The translations under genes and the position numbers were made by a program. A stretch of DNA of 64,000 nt from Sinomonas albida (lineage in GTDB: Bacteria; Actinomycetota; Actinomycetes; Actinomycetales; Micrococcaceae): contig NZ_SWDW01000003.1 in assembly GCF_004919045.1 (NCBI RefSeq), forward strand, positions 199,779 through 263,778, in the 5' to 3' direction. Below, piece after piece: positions 35,783 through 44,700 of this stretch (within the stretch, counting starts at the first letter, position 1; each line of letters begins with the position of its first letter). The notes beneath the pieces are model-generated. The model did not search any database and was not told where the DNA came from. It saw only the letters and a program-made list of their open reading frames with translations.

Positions 35783-36949
35783 TCAGTTGTGCATGCCCCA
35801 CCGCCGCGGACGGCGGGCGAACTTCGGGACGAGGGTTCCGAGCACCATCAGCACACCGGCCACGAAGAACGCATTGGAGGTCGTGTAGTCCGTCGAGGGT
35901 GCACTGGCCGCGGTCTGGGCCCGGAGGCTCACCATGCCCGAATTCGCGGGCGGGTCGCCAGCCGCGGCGGGAGCCGCGGACGACGCCGGCGGGTCACCGG
36001 CGGTGGTTGTCGCGCCGGGCGAGGACGGGCCCGGGTCGGCGGACGATGGGACCGTGACCGGCACCGCCGGATCGGTCTCGCTCGGGGTGGGCGCGCTCGT
36101 CGTTGGGCTCGCCGTCGGCGTGCCGGCCTGGATTGGCGTCGTCGGAGCAGGCGTCGTCGGAGCCGGCGTGGTCGGAGCCGGCGTCGTCGGGTCAACCGTC
36201 GGCGTGCTGGTCTGCGTCGGAGCCGGCGTGGTCGGTGCAGGCGTCGTCGGGTCTACCGTCGGCGTACTGCTCTGCGTCGGTGCAGGCGTGGTCGGTGCAG
36301 GCGTCGTCGGGTCTACCGTCGGCGTACTGCTCTGCGTCGGAGCCGGCGTAGTCGGCGCAGGCGTCGTCGGAGCCGGCGTCGTCGGATCAACCGTCGGCGT
36401 ACTGCTTTGCGTCGGAGCCGGCGTGGTCGGAGCAGGCGTGGTCGGAGCCGGCGTCGTCGGATCAACCGTCGGCGTACTGCTCTGCGTCGGCGCAGGCGTG
36501 GTCGGAGCAGGCGTCGTCGGAGCGGGCGTCGTCGGCGGCGCCGTCGTCGGCGGGCTGCTTGGTGTCTGCGTCGGGGTCGGCGTGGGAGTCGGGGTGTTCA
36601 GGCTCGCCACGCAGGTCGCGTACAGCGCCTGGCCTGCGGCGTCCCAGTTCTGCCCGACGATCGAGACGATGGTGCCATTGCTCTGGACATACGTGAACGG
36701 CGGAAAGATGTCGTTCAGGTTCCGCGGCTGCGAGCCGACGATCGAGGACTTCGCGGTATTTATCGCGTGCCAGGGATTCGTGGCCGACGACGTCCTGTGG
36801 CAGACCTCAATCATCGTTGTCGGATCCGTGGCGCCCGGTGCCGCGGCGACCGCAGGACTCGTGGCCACGCCGACGGCAAACAGACCGGCTGCCCCCGCGG
36901 CAAACAGCCCACTCACTTGCTTCTTGGTCAATCGTGAAATCTGCGGCAC
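35783..36949 (-). CDS. Secreted Thr/Pro-rich mucin-like surface protein
   Basis: The protein has 388 aa. A signal peptide covers about residues 1-36 (cleavage near AVAAAPG). A globular part of about 85 residues follows (TMIEVCHRTSSATNPWHAIN, two cysteines), then about 190 residues of Thr/Pro/Ala repeats (TTPAPTTPAPTQSSTPTVD), a Ser/Pro/Asp-rich stretch, and a C-terminal TM helix (NAFFVAGVLMVLGTLVP) with a basic tail. This is the layout of a cell-wall-spanning stalk carrying a small domain. There is no LPxTG motif before the C-terminal helix. The sortase-like gene is directly upstream on the same strand. Confidence 0.78.
   Translation of the reverse strand: MPQISRLTKKQVSGLFAAGAAGLFAVGVATSPAVAAAPGATDPTTMIEVCHRTSSATNPWHAINTAKSSIVGSQPRNLNDIFPPFTYVQSNGTIVSIVGQNWDAAGQALYATCVASLNTPTPTPTPTQTPSSPPTTAPPTTPAPTTPAPTTPAPTQSSTPTVDPTTPAPTTPAPTTPAPTQSSTPTVDPTTPAPTTPAPTTPAPTQSSTPTVDPTTPAPTTPAPTQSSTPTVDPTTPAPTTPAPTQTSTPTVDPTTPAPTTPAPTTPAPTTPIQAGTPTASPTTSAPTPSETDPAVPVTVPSSADPGPSSPGATTTAGDPPASSAAPAAAGDPPANSGMVSLRAQTAASAPSTDYTTSNAFFVAGVLMVLGTLVPKFARRPRRWGMHN
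36190..36540. repeat. In-gene tandem repeats encoding the Thr/Pro stalk
   Basis: Copies begin at about 36212, 36272, 36332, 36407 and 36482, giving two 60-bp units then two 75-bp units; the longer ones carry an extra TTPAP pentapeptide. Units are nearly identical in DNA, so copy number is likely to vary between strains. Confidence 0.85.
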
Positions 36950-37024
36950 GAGGCTCGCCTCCTCTGGTCTCCCCCTTGCGCGGTCACCTCTTGTGGTGGC
37001 GGCCGCGACCCGCAGCGGGCACTT

Positions 37025-37762
37025 TCATGTGCATTGCCCGCACCGAAATGTCAAAAGAACAATCTGCCCGTCGGGATTCTCGTAATTGCAGGAGAAGGCG
37101 ACGACGAGGCATGGATCATTTGCAAACGAAAATGCCTTGGACTTGTCCACCACCTGCCGGCTGGCGAGGGCGCATTCCACGACCTTGCCGAGCGCGTCGG
37201 TGACGCTCGCAGGCTGACCGATTTCCCAGCCCGCGAAGCTCAAGCGGTTGAACGGAAACGTGGCGTCGTTGCACAGCGCCACGGCCTGGTGGCACGAATG
37301 CGCCGCCAGGACGATGGGCCGCACGTCGTCTGACTCCCCCGTGCCCGCGAGCCAATGGGCCACGGGGTCGAAGTTGTTCGAATCGAGCGGTGGGTCCACG
37401 GGCTGGTCCTTGCTCCACGAGGTCGAGACGACGCTGACGCTGAGACCGGCGGCGGGCCACGAGAACTTGGACGGGGGTAGCGCAATCGACGGCGAGCGGG
37501 ACGCGGATCCCGCGGCCGAGGCAGGAGCGCCCGGCGCCGCCGTCGTCGTGGGAGTCGGGGCCAGGGCCGTCGGGGTTGCCCCCTGCACCGGCCCCGAGGC
37601 CGGGGTGGCCAGCTGCTGCGCGGCCCCGGTCCGGAGCTGCTCGTGCCGATCGACCTCCAACTGGTGCGCACCGGCAGTGGCGGCAATTGCCGTCGCGATT
37701 CCAAAGGTCAACATCCTGAACCACCCCCAGCCTCTTCCCTGCGCCCGAGCCAGATGCCGCAC
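37025..37762 (-). CDS. Sortase-like protein (class F-like)
   Basis: The protein is about 245 aa with an N-terminal basic segment, one TM helix (MLTFGIATAIAATAGA), a Pro/Thr/Ala linker and a C-terminal sortase-like fold. Candidate catalytic residues are His in VLAAHSCHQ, Cys in LVVAFSCNYEN and Arg in LLTFRCGQC; FPFNRLSFAGWEIGQP resembles the sortase beta-sheet. Extra cysteines are unusual for a sortase. GTG 37762 (GAGG upstream) is chosen; TTG 37846 or ATG 37714 are alternatives. It precedes the Thr/Pro-rich surface protein by 75 bp, its probable client, although that protein lacks LPxTG. Confidence 0.6.
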   Translation of the reverse strand: MRHLARAQGRGWGWFRMLTFGIATAIAATAGAHQLEVDRHEQLRTGAAQQLATPASGPVQGATPTALAPTPTTTAAPGAPASAAGSASRSPSIALPPSKFSWPAAGLSVSVVSTSWSKDQPVDPPLDSNNFDPVAHWLAGTGESDDVRPIVLAAHSCHQAVALCNDATFPFNRLSFAGWEIGQPASVTDALGKVVECALASRQVVDKSKAFSFANDPCLVVAFSCNYENPDGQIVLLTFRCGQCT

Positions 37763-37846
37763 AACGCGCCTCGACTTCCATTCATCAATTCGCCGCGGCA
37801 GAAATTGCCCGCCCCGGCGAGGTGCGCGACGCGGGATTCCCAGCAA

Positions 37847-38346
37847 TCCCCGTCGCCCAACAAATTCGGCGAATTACCGAACTTCACGTTTCAAGTACAG
37901 CGGGGCGCGGCTGCGGGGTCACCAGTAGTCGGTACCCGGGTTCTCGGCGCCCTCTGACGGGGCACCTCTGTGAGTACGCGCAAATCCTCGCGTGAGGCGA
38001 CCAAGTAGTGGGCAGGTGGGCACCGCGAACGGTCCCGCGTGCTGGGGCCCGATCCCCCGGACCCCCCGCGGCCGGGCCCGAGCGTCTCGCCCGGAATCCC
38101 GGGGCAGATGGCCCGTTTCGCGGCCCGAGTAGCCGGTACGCACAGCGCCGCGAAGGCGCCGCGGGGACTACTTGCCCGCGCGCCCGGCCCGTACGTGCAG
38201 CTCATGCAGCGGGGAACCGGCATCACCCGATTACCGGCCCGCGAGGACCCGTTTCTGCCAGACGACCTTGTCCACCCGGGGGCCGGATTCCGACCGTAGA
38301 ACCAGGCGCAAGCGCGCCCGTAGCTGGGGCCGGGATGGAGGGGCAC
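37847..38346. other. Intergenic region before the exopolysaccharide locus
   Basis: About 500 bp without a convincing gene. An A/T-richer part near 37855-37895 contains the inverted repeat TTCGG-n7-CCGAA, upstream of the sortase-like gene and possibly part of its promoter. The remainder is GC-rich with short GGGCCC-type palindromes and must hold the plus-strand promoter of the acetyltransferase operon; no clear -10 box was found. Confidence 0.5.
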
Positions 38347-38955
38347 ATGGTCCGGATCCACCAGACCGCGGAAGTCGAGGTCGGGGCAGTGATCGGCGAC
38401 GGAACGGTCGTCTGGCAGTATGCACACGTCAGGGCGGGGGCCCACGTGGGCCGGGAGAGCATCCTGGGCCGCGGCGTGTACGTGGGGCCCGGGGTCCACC
38501 TCGGAGACCGCTGCAAGCTCCAGAACTATGCCCTCGTCTACGAGCCGGCCGCCCTCGCGGACGGCGTCTTCGTAGGTCCCGCCGCCGTCCTCACCAACGA
38601 CCTCAATCCGCGCGCCGTCACCCCGGACGGCCGGCTCAAGGGATCCGACGACTGGATCGCGGTCGGCGTCACCGTCGAGACGGGAGCGTCGATCGGCTCC
38701 CGCGCGGTGTGCGTGGCGCCCTTGCGCATCGGCGCGTGGGCCACGGTGGCCGCGGGCGCCGTCGTCGTCAGGGACGTCCCGGACTACGCACTCGTAGCGG
38801 GCGTCCCGGCGCGGCAGATCGGCTGGGTCGGCGAGGCGGGCCACCGGCTCAAGCAGGACACGGACTCCCCCGACGGGGGCACGGCGTGGCTGTGCCCCGC
38901 GACAGGCGCGCGGTACATGGAACGCGACGGGCGGCTCCGGAGGGCGGAGCCGTGA
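38347..38955 (+). CDS. Sugar N-acetyltransferase, left-handed beta-helix (WbpD/WlbB-like)
   Basis: The protein has 202 aa. Hexapeptide repeats run from about residue 8 to 155 (VGAVIGDGTVVWQYAHVRAG, VTVETGASIGSRAVCVA, GAWATVAAGAVVVRDVPDY), the left-handed beta-helix of acyltransferases. The pattern VYVGPGVHLGDRCKLQNYAL is close to WbpD/WlbB enzymes, which acetylate the 3-amino group of UDP-aminouronic acid. The Gfo/Idh/MocA oxidoreductase and aminotransferase for such a pathway lie about 20 kb away in the same locus. ATG 38347 has GGAGGGG upstream. The next GTG overlaps its stop by 4 bp. Confidence 0.82.
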   Translation: MVRIHQTAEVEVGAVIGDGTVVWQYAHVRAGAHVGRESILGRGVYVGPGVHLGDRCKLQNYALVYEPAALADGVFVGPAAVLTNDLNPRAVTPDGRLKGSDDWIAVGVTVETGASIGSRAVCVAPLRIGAWATVAAGAVVVRDVPDYALVAGVPARQIGWVGEAGHRLKQDTDSPDGGTAWLCPATGARYMERDGRLRRAEP

Positions 38956-41702
38956 GCGCCGACGCCCTCGTCGGCCCCACCGGCCTGGATCCGGACCACC
39001 CGGACCCGGCCACCCCGGGCCGCACACACCAGCGGCCAGGCCTCGCCGTGACTCTCGGCGGCACCGCGGTGACACTCCTCGACCGCGACGACGCGGTGGA
39101 CGCGATCCTCGCGGGCTGCCGCGAGCGCACACGGCCGCTCGGCGTCGTCTCCGCGAACCTCGACCACGTGTACCACTTCGGTGCCGGCGGGCGCTGGGAG
39201 CGCGCCCTCGCGACCGCCGGCCGCATCGAATGGCTCACGCTCCTCGACGGCGCCCCGCTCGCGGTGCAGGCCGAGCGACTCACCGGCCGGCCCTGGCCTC
39301 GGCTCGCTGGCAGCGACCTCATCGGCCCGGTCCTGGACCGGGCCGAGGCGGACGGGCTCAGTGTCGGCTTCCTGGGCGGGAGCCCCGACGCCCAGGTGCT
39401 CCTGCGTGGTCGGCTCGCGGAGCGTCGGCCGGGCCTCGCCGTGGCTGGCTTCTGGGCCCCGAGCCGCGGCGAGCTCGAAGACCCGACGATGTCCGCCGCC
39501 GTCGCCCGTTCGATCGCAGAGGCGCGCACCGACGTCCTCGTGGTGGGCCTCGGCAAGCCGCGCCAGGAGCTGTGGATTGCCGAGCACGGCGCCGAGACCG
39601 GCGCCCGCGTGCTCCTCGCGTTCGGCGCCGTGGTCGACTTCCTCGCCGAGAGAATCCGGCGTGCCCCGGTGTGGGTTGCCGACCACGGCTTCGAATGGGC
39701 GTGGCGGCTCGCGCTCGAGCCGGCGCGCCTCTCGGAGCGCTACCTCGTGCAGGGGCCCGAGGCCTACGTGCGGCTGCGGCGCCACAGCGCCGCCTGGCCG
39801 GAGACCGGCATCGCGCTGACTGGGGCTGCGAGGGCCGCCGCGGGCCGCGTCGCTGCTCAGGCGGCGCACCCAGCTGGCCGGGGGCTCGTGCCCGGGAGCC
39901 CCCGGCCGGAGGCCGACGGCCGCTTCGTGGCCCCGGGCCTGCCGGCGGACGTTGCCGTGCTCGTCGCGACGTACAACAACGCCGAGACGGTCGGGCCGCT
40001 CGTCGACTCGCTGAGGTCCGCCGCCCACAGCGTCCGGCTCCGGGTCGTCGTGGCCGACAACTCCCCCGACCGCCGGACCCTCGACGCCCTCGCGGCCTTC
40101 CCCGACGTCATGGCGTTCCGCACGGGCGGCAATCTCGGGTACGCGGGCGCGATCAACGCCGCGACGGCCGCGGCCGGCGACGCCGAGGCCTACCTCGTGC
40201 TCAACCCGGACTCCGAGGTGTTCCCCGGCGCGGTCGACTCGATGCTTGCGCGGCTCCGCACCACCGGGGCCGGCGCCGTGGTGCCCCTGCTCCTGACGGA
40301 CGACGGCGGGCGGTACCCGTCGCTGCGGCGCGAACCGACCGCAGTGCGCGCGTGGGGCGACGCGCTCTTCGGCGCCCGGCTGCCGCGGCGGCCACAGTGG
40401 AGCGCAGAGACCGACTACGACAAGGAGAGCTACGCCCACGCCCACACCGTCGACTGGGCAACGGGCGCGGCGATCCTGGTTTCGGCCGAGGCCGCGCGCG
40501 CCGCGGGGCCCTGGGACGAGCGGTACTTCATGTACTCCGAGGAGACCGACTACTGCCGGGCCCTGCGGCTCGCGGGCTTCGACGTGTGGTTCGAGCCCGC
40601 GGCGCAGGTCATGCACTCGGGAGCCGGGAGCGGGACGTCGACCGGTCTGGCCGCGCTCATGGCCGTCAACAAGATCCGGTACATGCGCAAGCACCACCCC
40701 GGCGCGCCCGCGGCGCTCGCGGCGGCCGCCGTCGTCATCCGCGAAGCGCTCCGAGCGGGCGACGCCGGGCACCGCCAGACGCTCGCCGCGCTCGTGCGGC
40801 CGGGCCGCTGGCGCGCGCTCCCGCACGCGAGCCTGCACACAGCGGAGCCGGGGCCTGACTTCCCCGCGGGGTCGGTGGTGATCCCGGCGCACAACGAGGC
40901 CTCGGTCATCGCCCGGACTCTCGACGGGCTCCGGCCCGCGCTCGAGAGCGGTCGCGTCGAGGTGATCGTGGCGTGCAACGCGTGCACGGACCGGACCGCC
41001 GAGATCGCGTCCCAGTATCCGGGCGTTCGGGTGCTGGACCTCCCCGAACCCGGGAAGGCGCGCGCGCTCAACGCCGCGGACGCCGTCGCGAGCCGGTGGC
41101 CGCGCGTGTACCTCGACGCGGACATCGAGGTCCCGCCCGCCGCGCTCGCCGCCATCCTGACCGAGCTCGGCCGGGGCGAATTCCTCGCGGGCCGGCCGGA
41201 CTTCCGCTACGACACGTCCGGCTGCGATCCGCTCGTGGCCGCGTACTACCGCGCTCGCGTGCGGATTCCCTCGAACCGCCAGGCCCTGTGGGGCGCCGGC
41301 TGCTATGCCATGACCGAGGAGGGGCACCGGCTCCTCGGCTCGTTCCCGGAAGGGGCCGCGGACGACTTCTACGTCGACGCCGCCTTCGCCCCGGGGCACA
41401 AGGTCCTGCTGGGCGGCCCAGCGGTTGTCGTGCGCCCCCCGCGCACCTCGGCCTCGCTCGTTGCCACGCTGCACCGGATCTACCGGGCACCAGCCTCCTC
41501 TGGAGGGGCCTCGGCGCCGATGCGGACGTTCCGGGGGCTTGCCGCCTCCGTGCGCGGACCGCTTTCTGCCCTCGACGCCGCGGTCTACGCGTCCTTCGCC
41601 CTCGCCGGACGGCGTCAGCCCGGCGGGGCGAGGGGCGCTCACGGCGCTCCCCCGGGCACCGCTGCCCTCGTGTGGGAGCGCGACGAGAGCAGCCGGCAAT
41701 GA
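38952..41702 (+). CDS. Three-domain glycosyltransferase: WecG/TagA (GT26) + GT2 + GT2
   Basis: The protein has 916 aa. Residues about 30-277 are a WecG/TagA/CpsF domain (SANLDHVYHF, LLDGAPLAV, VVGLGKPRQELWIAEHG, FGAVVDFLAERIRRAPVW). Residues about 333-583 are a rhamnosyltransferase-like GT2 (AVLVATYNNAETV, VVVADNSPDRR, GGNLGYAGAINAA, LVLNPDSEV). Residues about 640-850 are a second GT2 (VVIPAHNEASVIARTL, VYLDADIEVPP). It should add up to three sugars in sequence to a lipid-linked repeat unit at the inner membrane face. GTG 38952 overlaps the acetyltransferase stop. No stop or internal start breaks the frame, so this appears to be a true fusion. Confidence 0.88.
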   Translation: MSADALVGPTGLDPDHPDPATPGRTHQRPGLAVTLGGTAVTLLDRDDAVDAILAGCRERTRPLGVVSANLDHVYHFGAGGRWERALATAGRIEWLTLLDGAPLAVQAERLTGRPWPRLAGSDLIGPVLDRAEADGLSVGFLGGSPDAQVLLRGRLAERRPGLAVAGFWAPSRGELEDPTMSAAVARSIAEARTDVLVVGLGKPRQELWIAEHGAETGARVLLAFGAVVDFLAERIRRAPVWVADHGFEWAWRLALEPARLSERYLVQGPEAYVRLRRHSAAWPETGIALTGAARAAAGRVAAQAAHPAGRGLVPGSPRPEADGRFVAPGLPADVAVLVATYNNAETVGPLVDSLRSAAHSVRLRVVVADNSPDRRTLDALAAFPDVMAFRTGGNLGYAGAINAATAAAGDAEAYLVLNPDSEVFPGAVDSMLARLRTTGAGAVVPLLLTDDGGRYPSLRREPTAVRAWGDALFGARLPRRPQWSAETDYDKESYAHAHTVDWATGAAILVSAEAARAAGPWDERYFMYSEETDYCRALRLAGFDVWFEPAAQVMHSGAGSGTSTGLAALMAVNKIRYMRKHHPGAPAALAAAAVVIREALRAGDAGHRQTLAALVRPGRWRALPHASLHTAEPGPDFPAGSVVIPAHNEASVIARTLDGLRPALESGRVEVIVACNACTDRTAEIASQYPGVRVLDLPEPGKARALNAADAVASRWPRVYLDADIEVPPAALAAILTELGRGEFLAGRPDFRYDTSGCDPLVAAYYRARVRIPSNRQALWGAGCYAMTEEGHRLLGSFPEGAADDFYVDAAFAPGHKVLLGGPAVVVRPPRTSASLVATLHRIYRAPASSGGASAPMRTFRGLAASVRGPLSALDAAVYASFALAGRRQPGGARGAHGAPPGTAALVWERDESSRQ

Positions 41703-41752
41703 GACGCAGAGACACGTTCAGAACACCCATCTCGACTCACCAAGGAGAGACA

Positions 41753-44700
41753 GTGGCCCACAGAGCAGCACACCGGTCACCACACCGCCCAAGCCTCCGG
41801 GCCCTCGCTGCTTGGGCGTCCACGGCCTTGGTGGCTGCGCTCTTCGTGGCCCTGCCCTCGGTTGCGGTCCAGGCCGCGACCGATCCGTGTGCCGCCCCGG
41901 TCCAGAGCGCCGTGGCCTGCGAGAACTCGAAGCCCGGGAACCCGCAGTCCGACTGGCTCGTCTCCGGCTCGGGCGATTCGACCATCCAGGGCTACGCGAC
42001 GCAGATGAGCGCGAACCTCGGGGACACCCTGCAGTTCAAGGTCAGCACGAACGCCAGGGCGTACCACATCGACATCTACCGTCTGGGCTACTACCAGGGC
42101 AACGGGGCCCGGAAGATCGCGGGCAACATCCTCCCGAGCGCTGCGCTGCCGCAGAACCAGCCCGCGTGCCAGACGTTCTCGGCGACGGGCCTCATCGACT
42201 GCGGCAACTGGGCCGTCTCGGCCTCGTGGGCGGTCCCGACGAACGCGGTCTCGGGCGTCTACGTCGCCCTCCTCACACGCAATGACACGGGCGGCTCGAG
42301 CTGGATCCCGTTCGTGGTGCGCAACGACGCCGGGACGACGGCCATGGTCTACCAGACGGCGGACGAGACGTGGGAGGCGTACAACACGTACGGCGGCAAC
42401 GACCTCTACACGTGCAGCGTGGCCTGCCCGCCGGGAAGCCCCCAGGCGTACAAGGGGGCCTTCAAGGTCTCCTACAACCGGCCGTTCCTGAACGACGGCA
42501 CGAACTACCTCACGGCGGCCGAACTGCCAATGATCCGGTTCATGGAGGCCAACGGCTACGACCTGAGCTACATCGCCGGCAACGACGCCGCGACCCGCGG
42601 GTCCCTCCTCACCAACCACAAGGTCTACGTCACCGCGGGCCACGACGAGTACTGGTCCAACGACCAGCGCGCCAACGTCGAGGCCGCCCGCGACAAGGGC
42701 GTGAGCCTCGCGATGTTCACGGGCAACGAGGTCTTCTGGCGCACCCGCTGGGAGTCGAGCCAGGCGGGGCCGACGACGGCGGGACGCACCTTGGTCTGCT
42801 ATAAGGACACCCACTTCAACGCCCCGACCGATCCCGTGACGTGGACCGGAGCCTGGGCCGACCCGCGGTTCGGCACCTCTGGAGGCGGCGGAAACCCCCA
42901 GAACGCCCTCACGGGACAGCTCTTCAACGTCAACTCGGGGACGAGCGACATCACCGTTCCCGCGCGTTTCGCGAAGGACAGGCTGTGGCGCAACACGCCG
43001 GTCGCCAACCTCACGGGGACGCAGTCCGTCACGCTCGCGCCCGGCGTCGGCACGCTGGGCTATGAGTGGGACCTCGACGCGAACAACGGATTCCGACCGG
43101 CCGGTCTCTTCGACCTCTCGTCGACCACGGTGACGAACGCCGAAGTCTTCACGGACTACGGCAGTACGACCCAGGCCGGGCAGACGGCCACCCACAACCT
43201 CACCGAGTACCGGGCGGCGAGCGGCGCGCTCGTGTTCGGCGCCGGGACGGTCCAGTGGTCGTGGGGCCTCGACTCGTTCACGACCGGCAAGAGCGTGGAC
43301 ACGACGATGCAGCAGGCCACGGTCAACCTGTTCGCCGACATGGGCGCCCAGCCGGTCACCCTCATCCCAGGGCTCGTCGCGGCCTCGGCCTCGACCGACA
43401 AGACCGCGCCGACGTCCGCGATCACGTCTCCCACCGCCGGAACGTCGACGCCGGACGGCACGGCGATCACGATCAAGGGCACCGCGAGCGACACCGGTGG
43501 CGGTGTGGTGGCCGGCGTCGAGGTCTCAACCGACGGCGGCACGACGTGGCATCCCGCGTCCGGGACGACCTCGTGGACGTACACGTGGATCGCCCACGGC
43601 AGCCCCTCGGCGGTCATCAAGAGCCGCGCCGTCGACGACAGCGGCAACCTCGAGTCGCCGGGCGGCGGGGTGTCCCTCGGCATCCCGTGCCCGTGCTCGG
43701 TCCTCGGGACCGCCGCGACGCCGAAGACCGTCGACGCCGGCGACCCGGGCGCGGTCGAGGTCGGCACCCAGTTCCACGCGGACGTCAACGGGACGGTGAC
43801 GGGCGTGCGCTTCTACAAGGCGGCCAAGAACACCGGCTCGCACGTCGGCAACCTCTGGACCACGAGCGGCACCCTCCTCGCGAGCGCGACGTTCACGGGT
43901 GAGACGGCCTCCGGCTGGCAGAGCGTCACGTTCTCCCCGCCGGCGAGCATCACGGCCGGGACGAACTACATCGTGTCCTACTACGCGCCCAACGGCCACT
44001 ACTCCGACGACGACGGCTACTTCTTCAACAACCCGTCTCCGCCGCCCGCCGGCAGCGACTCCGTCGATTCGCCTCCGCTGCACTTCACCAGGAGCGTTCC
44101 GGGCTCCCCCAACGGCTTCTACGTCTACAGCGGGTCCTCGACGTTCCCGAGCCAGTACTACGACGCCGACAACTACTGGGTTGATCCGGTCTTCTCGCCG
44201 GGCGCCAACCCGGCCCCGGCCGTGACCACGACGTCCCCGGCATCGGGCGCCACCGGCGTCGCGACGAGCGTCGCCCCGAGCGCGACGTTCAACCAGACGG
44301 TGACGGCCTCGAGCGTGACGTTCACGCTCAAGGACCCGACCGGCGCCTCCGTCGCGGGGTCGACCTCGCTCGGGAGTAACGGCACCGTGGCGACGTTCAC
44401 GCCGTCGGCCGCGCTCGCGTACAGCACCCAGTACACCGCGACCGTGAGCGGGGCGACCAACTCGGGCGGCCAGACGATGGCCTCGCCGTACTCGTGGAGC
44501 TTCACGACGGCGTCCGCGCCTCCTGTCCCGGCCGTCGCCTCGACCTCGCCGGCCTCCGGCGCCACTGGCGTGGCGATCGGCGTCGCGCCCAACGCGACGT
44601 TCAACCAGGCCGTGACCCCCTCGAGCGTGACGTTCACGTTCAAGGACCCGACCGGCGCCTCCGTCGCCGGCACGACGAGCCTCAACTCCGCCGGCACCGT

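Noticed and set aside
38784-41699. Open frame of 971 codons on the minus strand
   Set aside because: Antisense to the triple glycosyltransferase; charged shadow composition.
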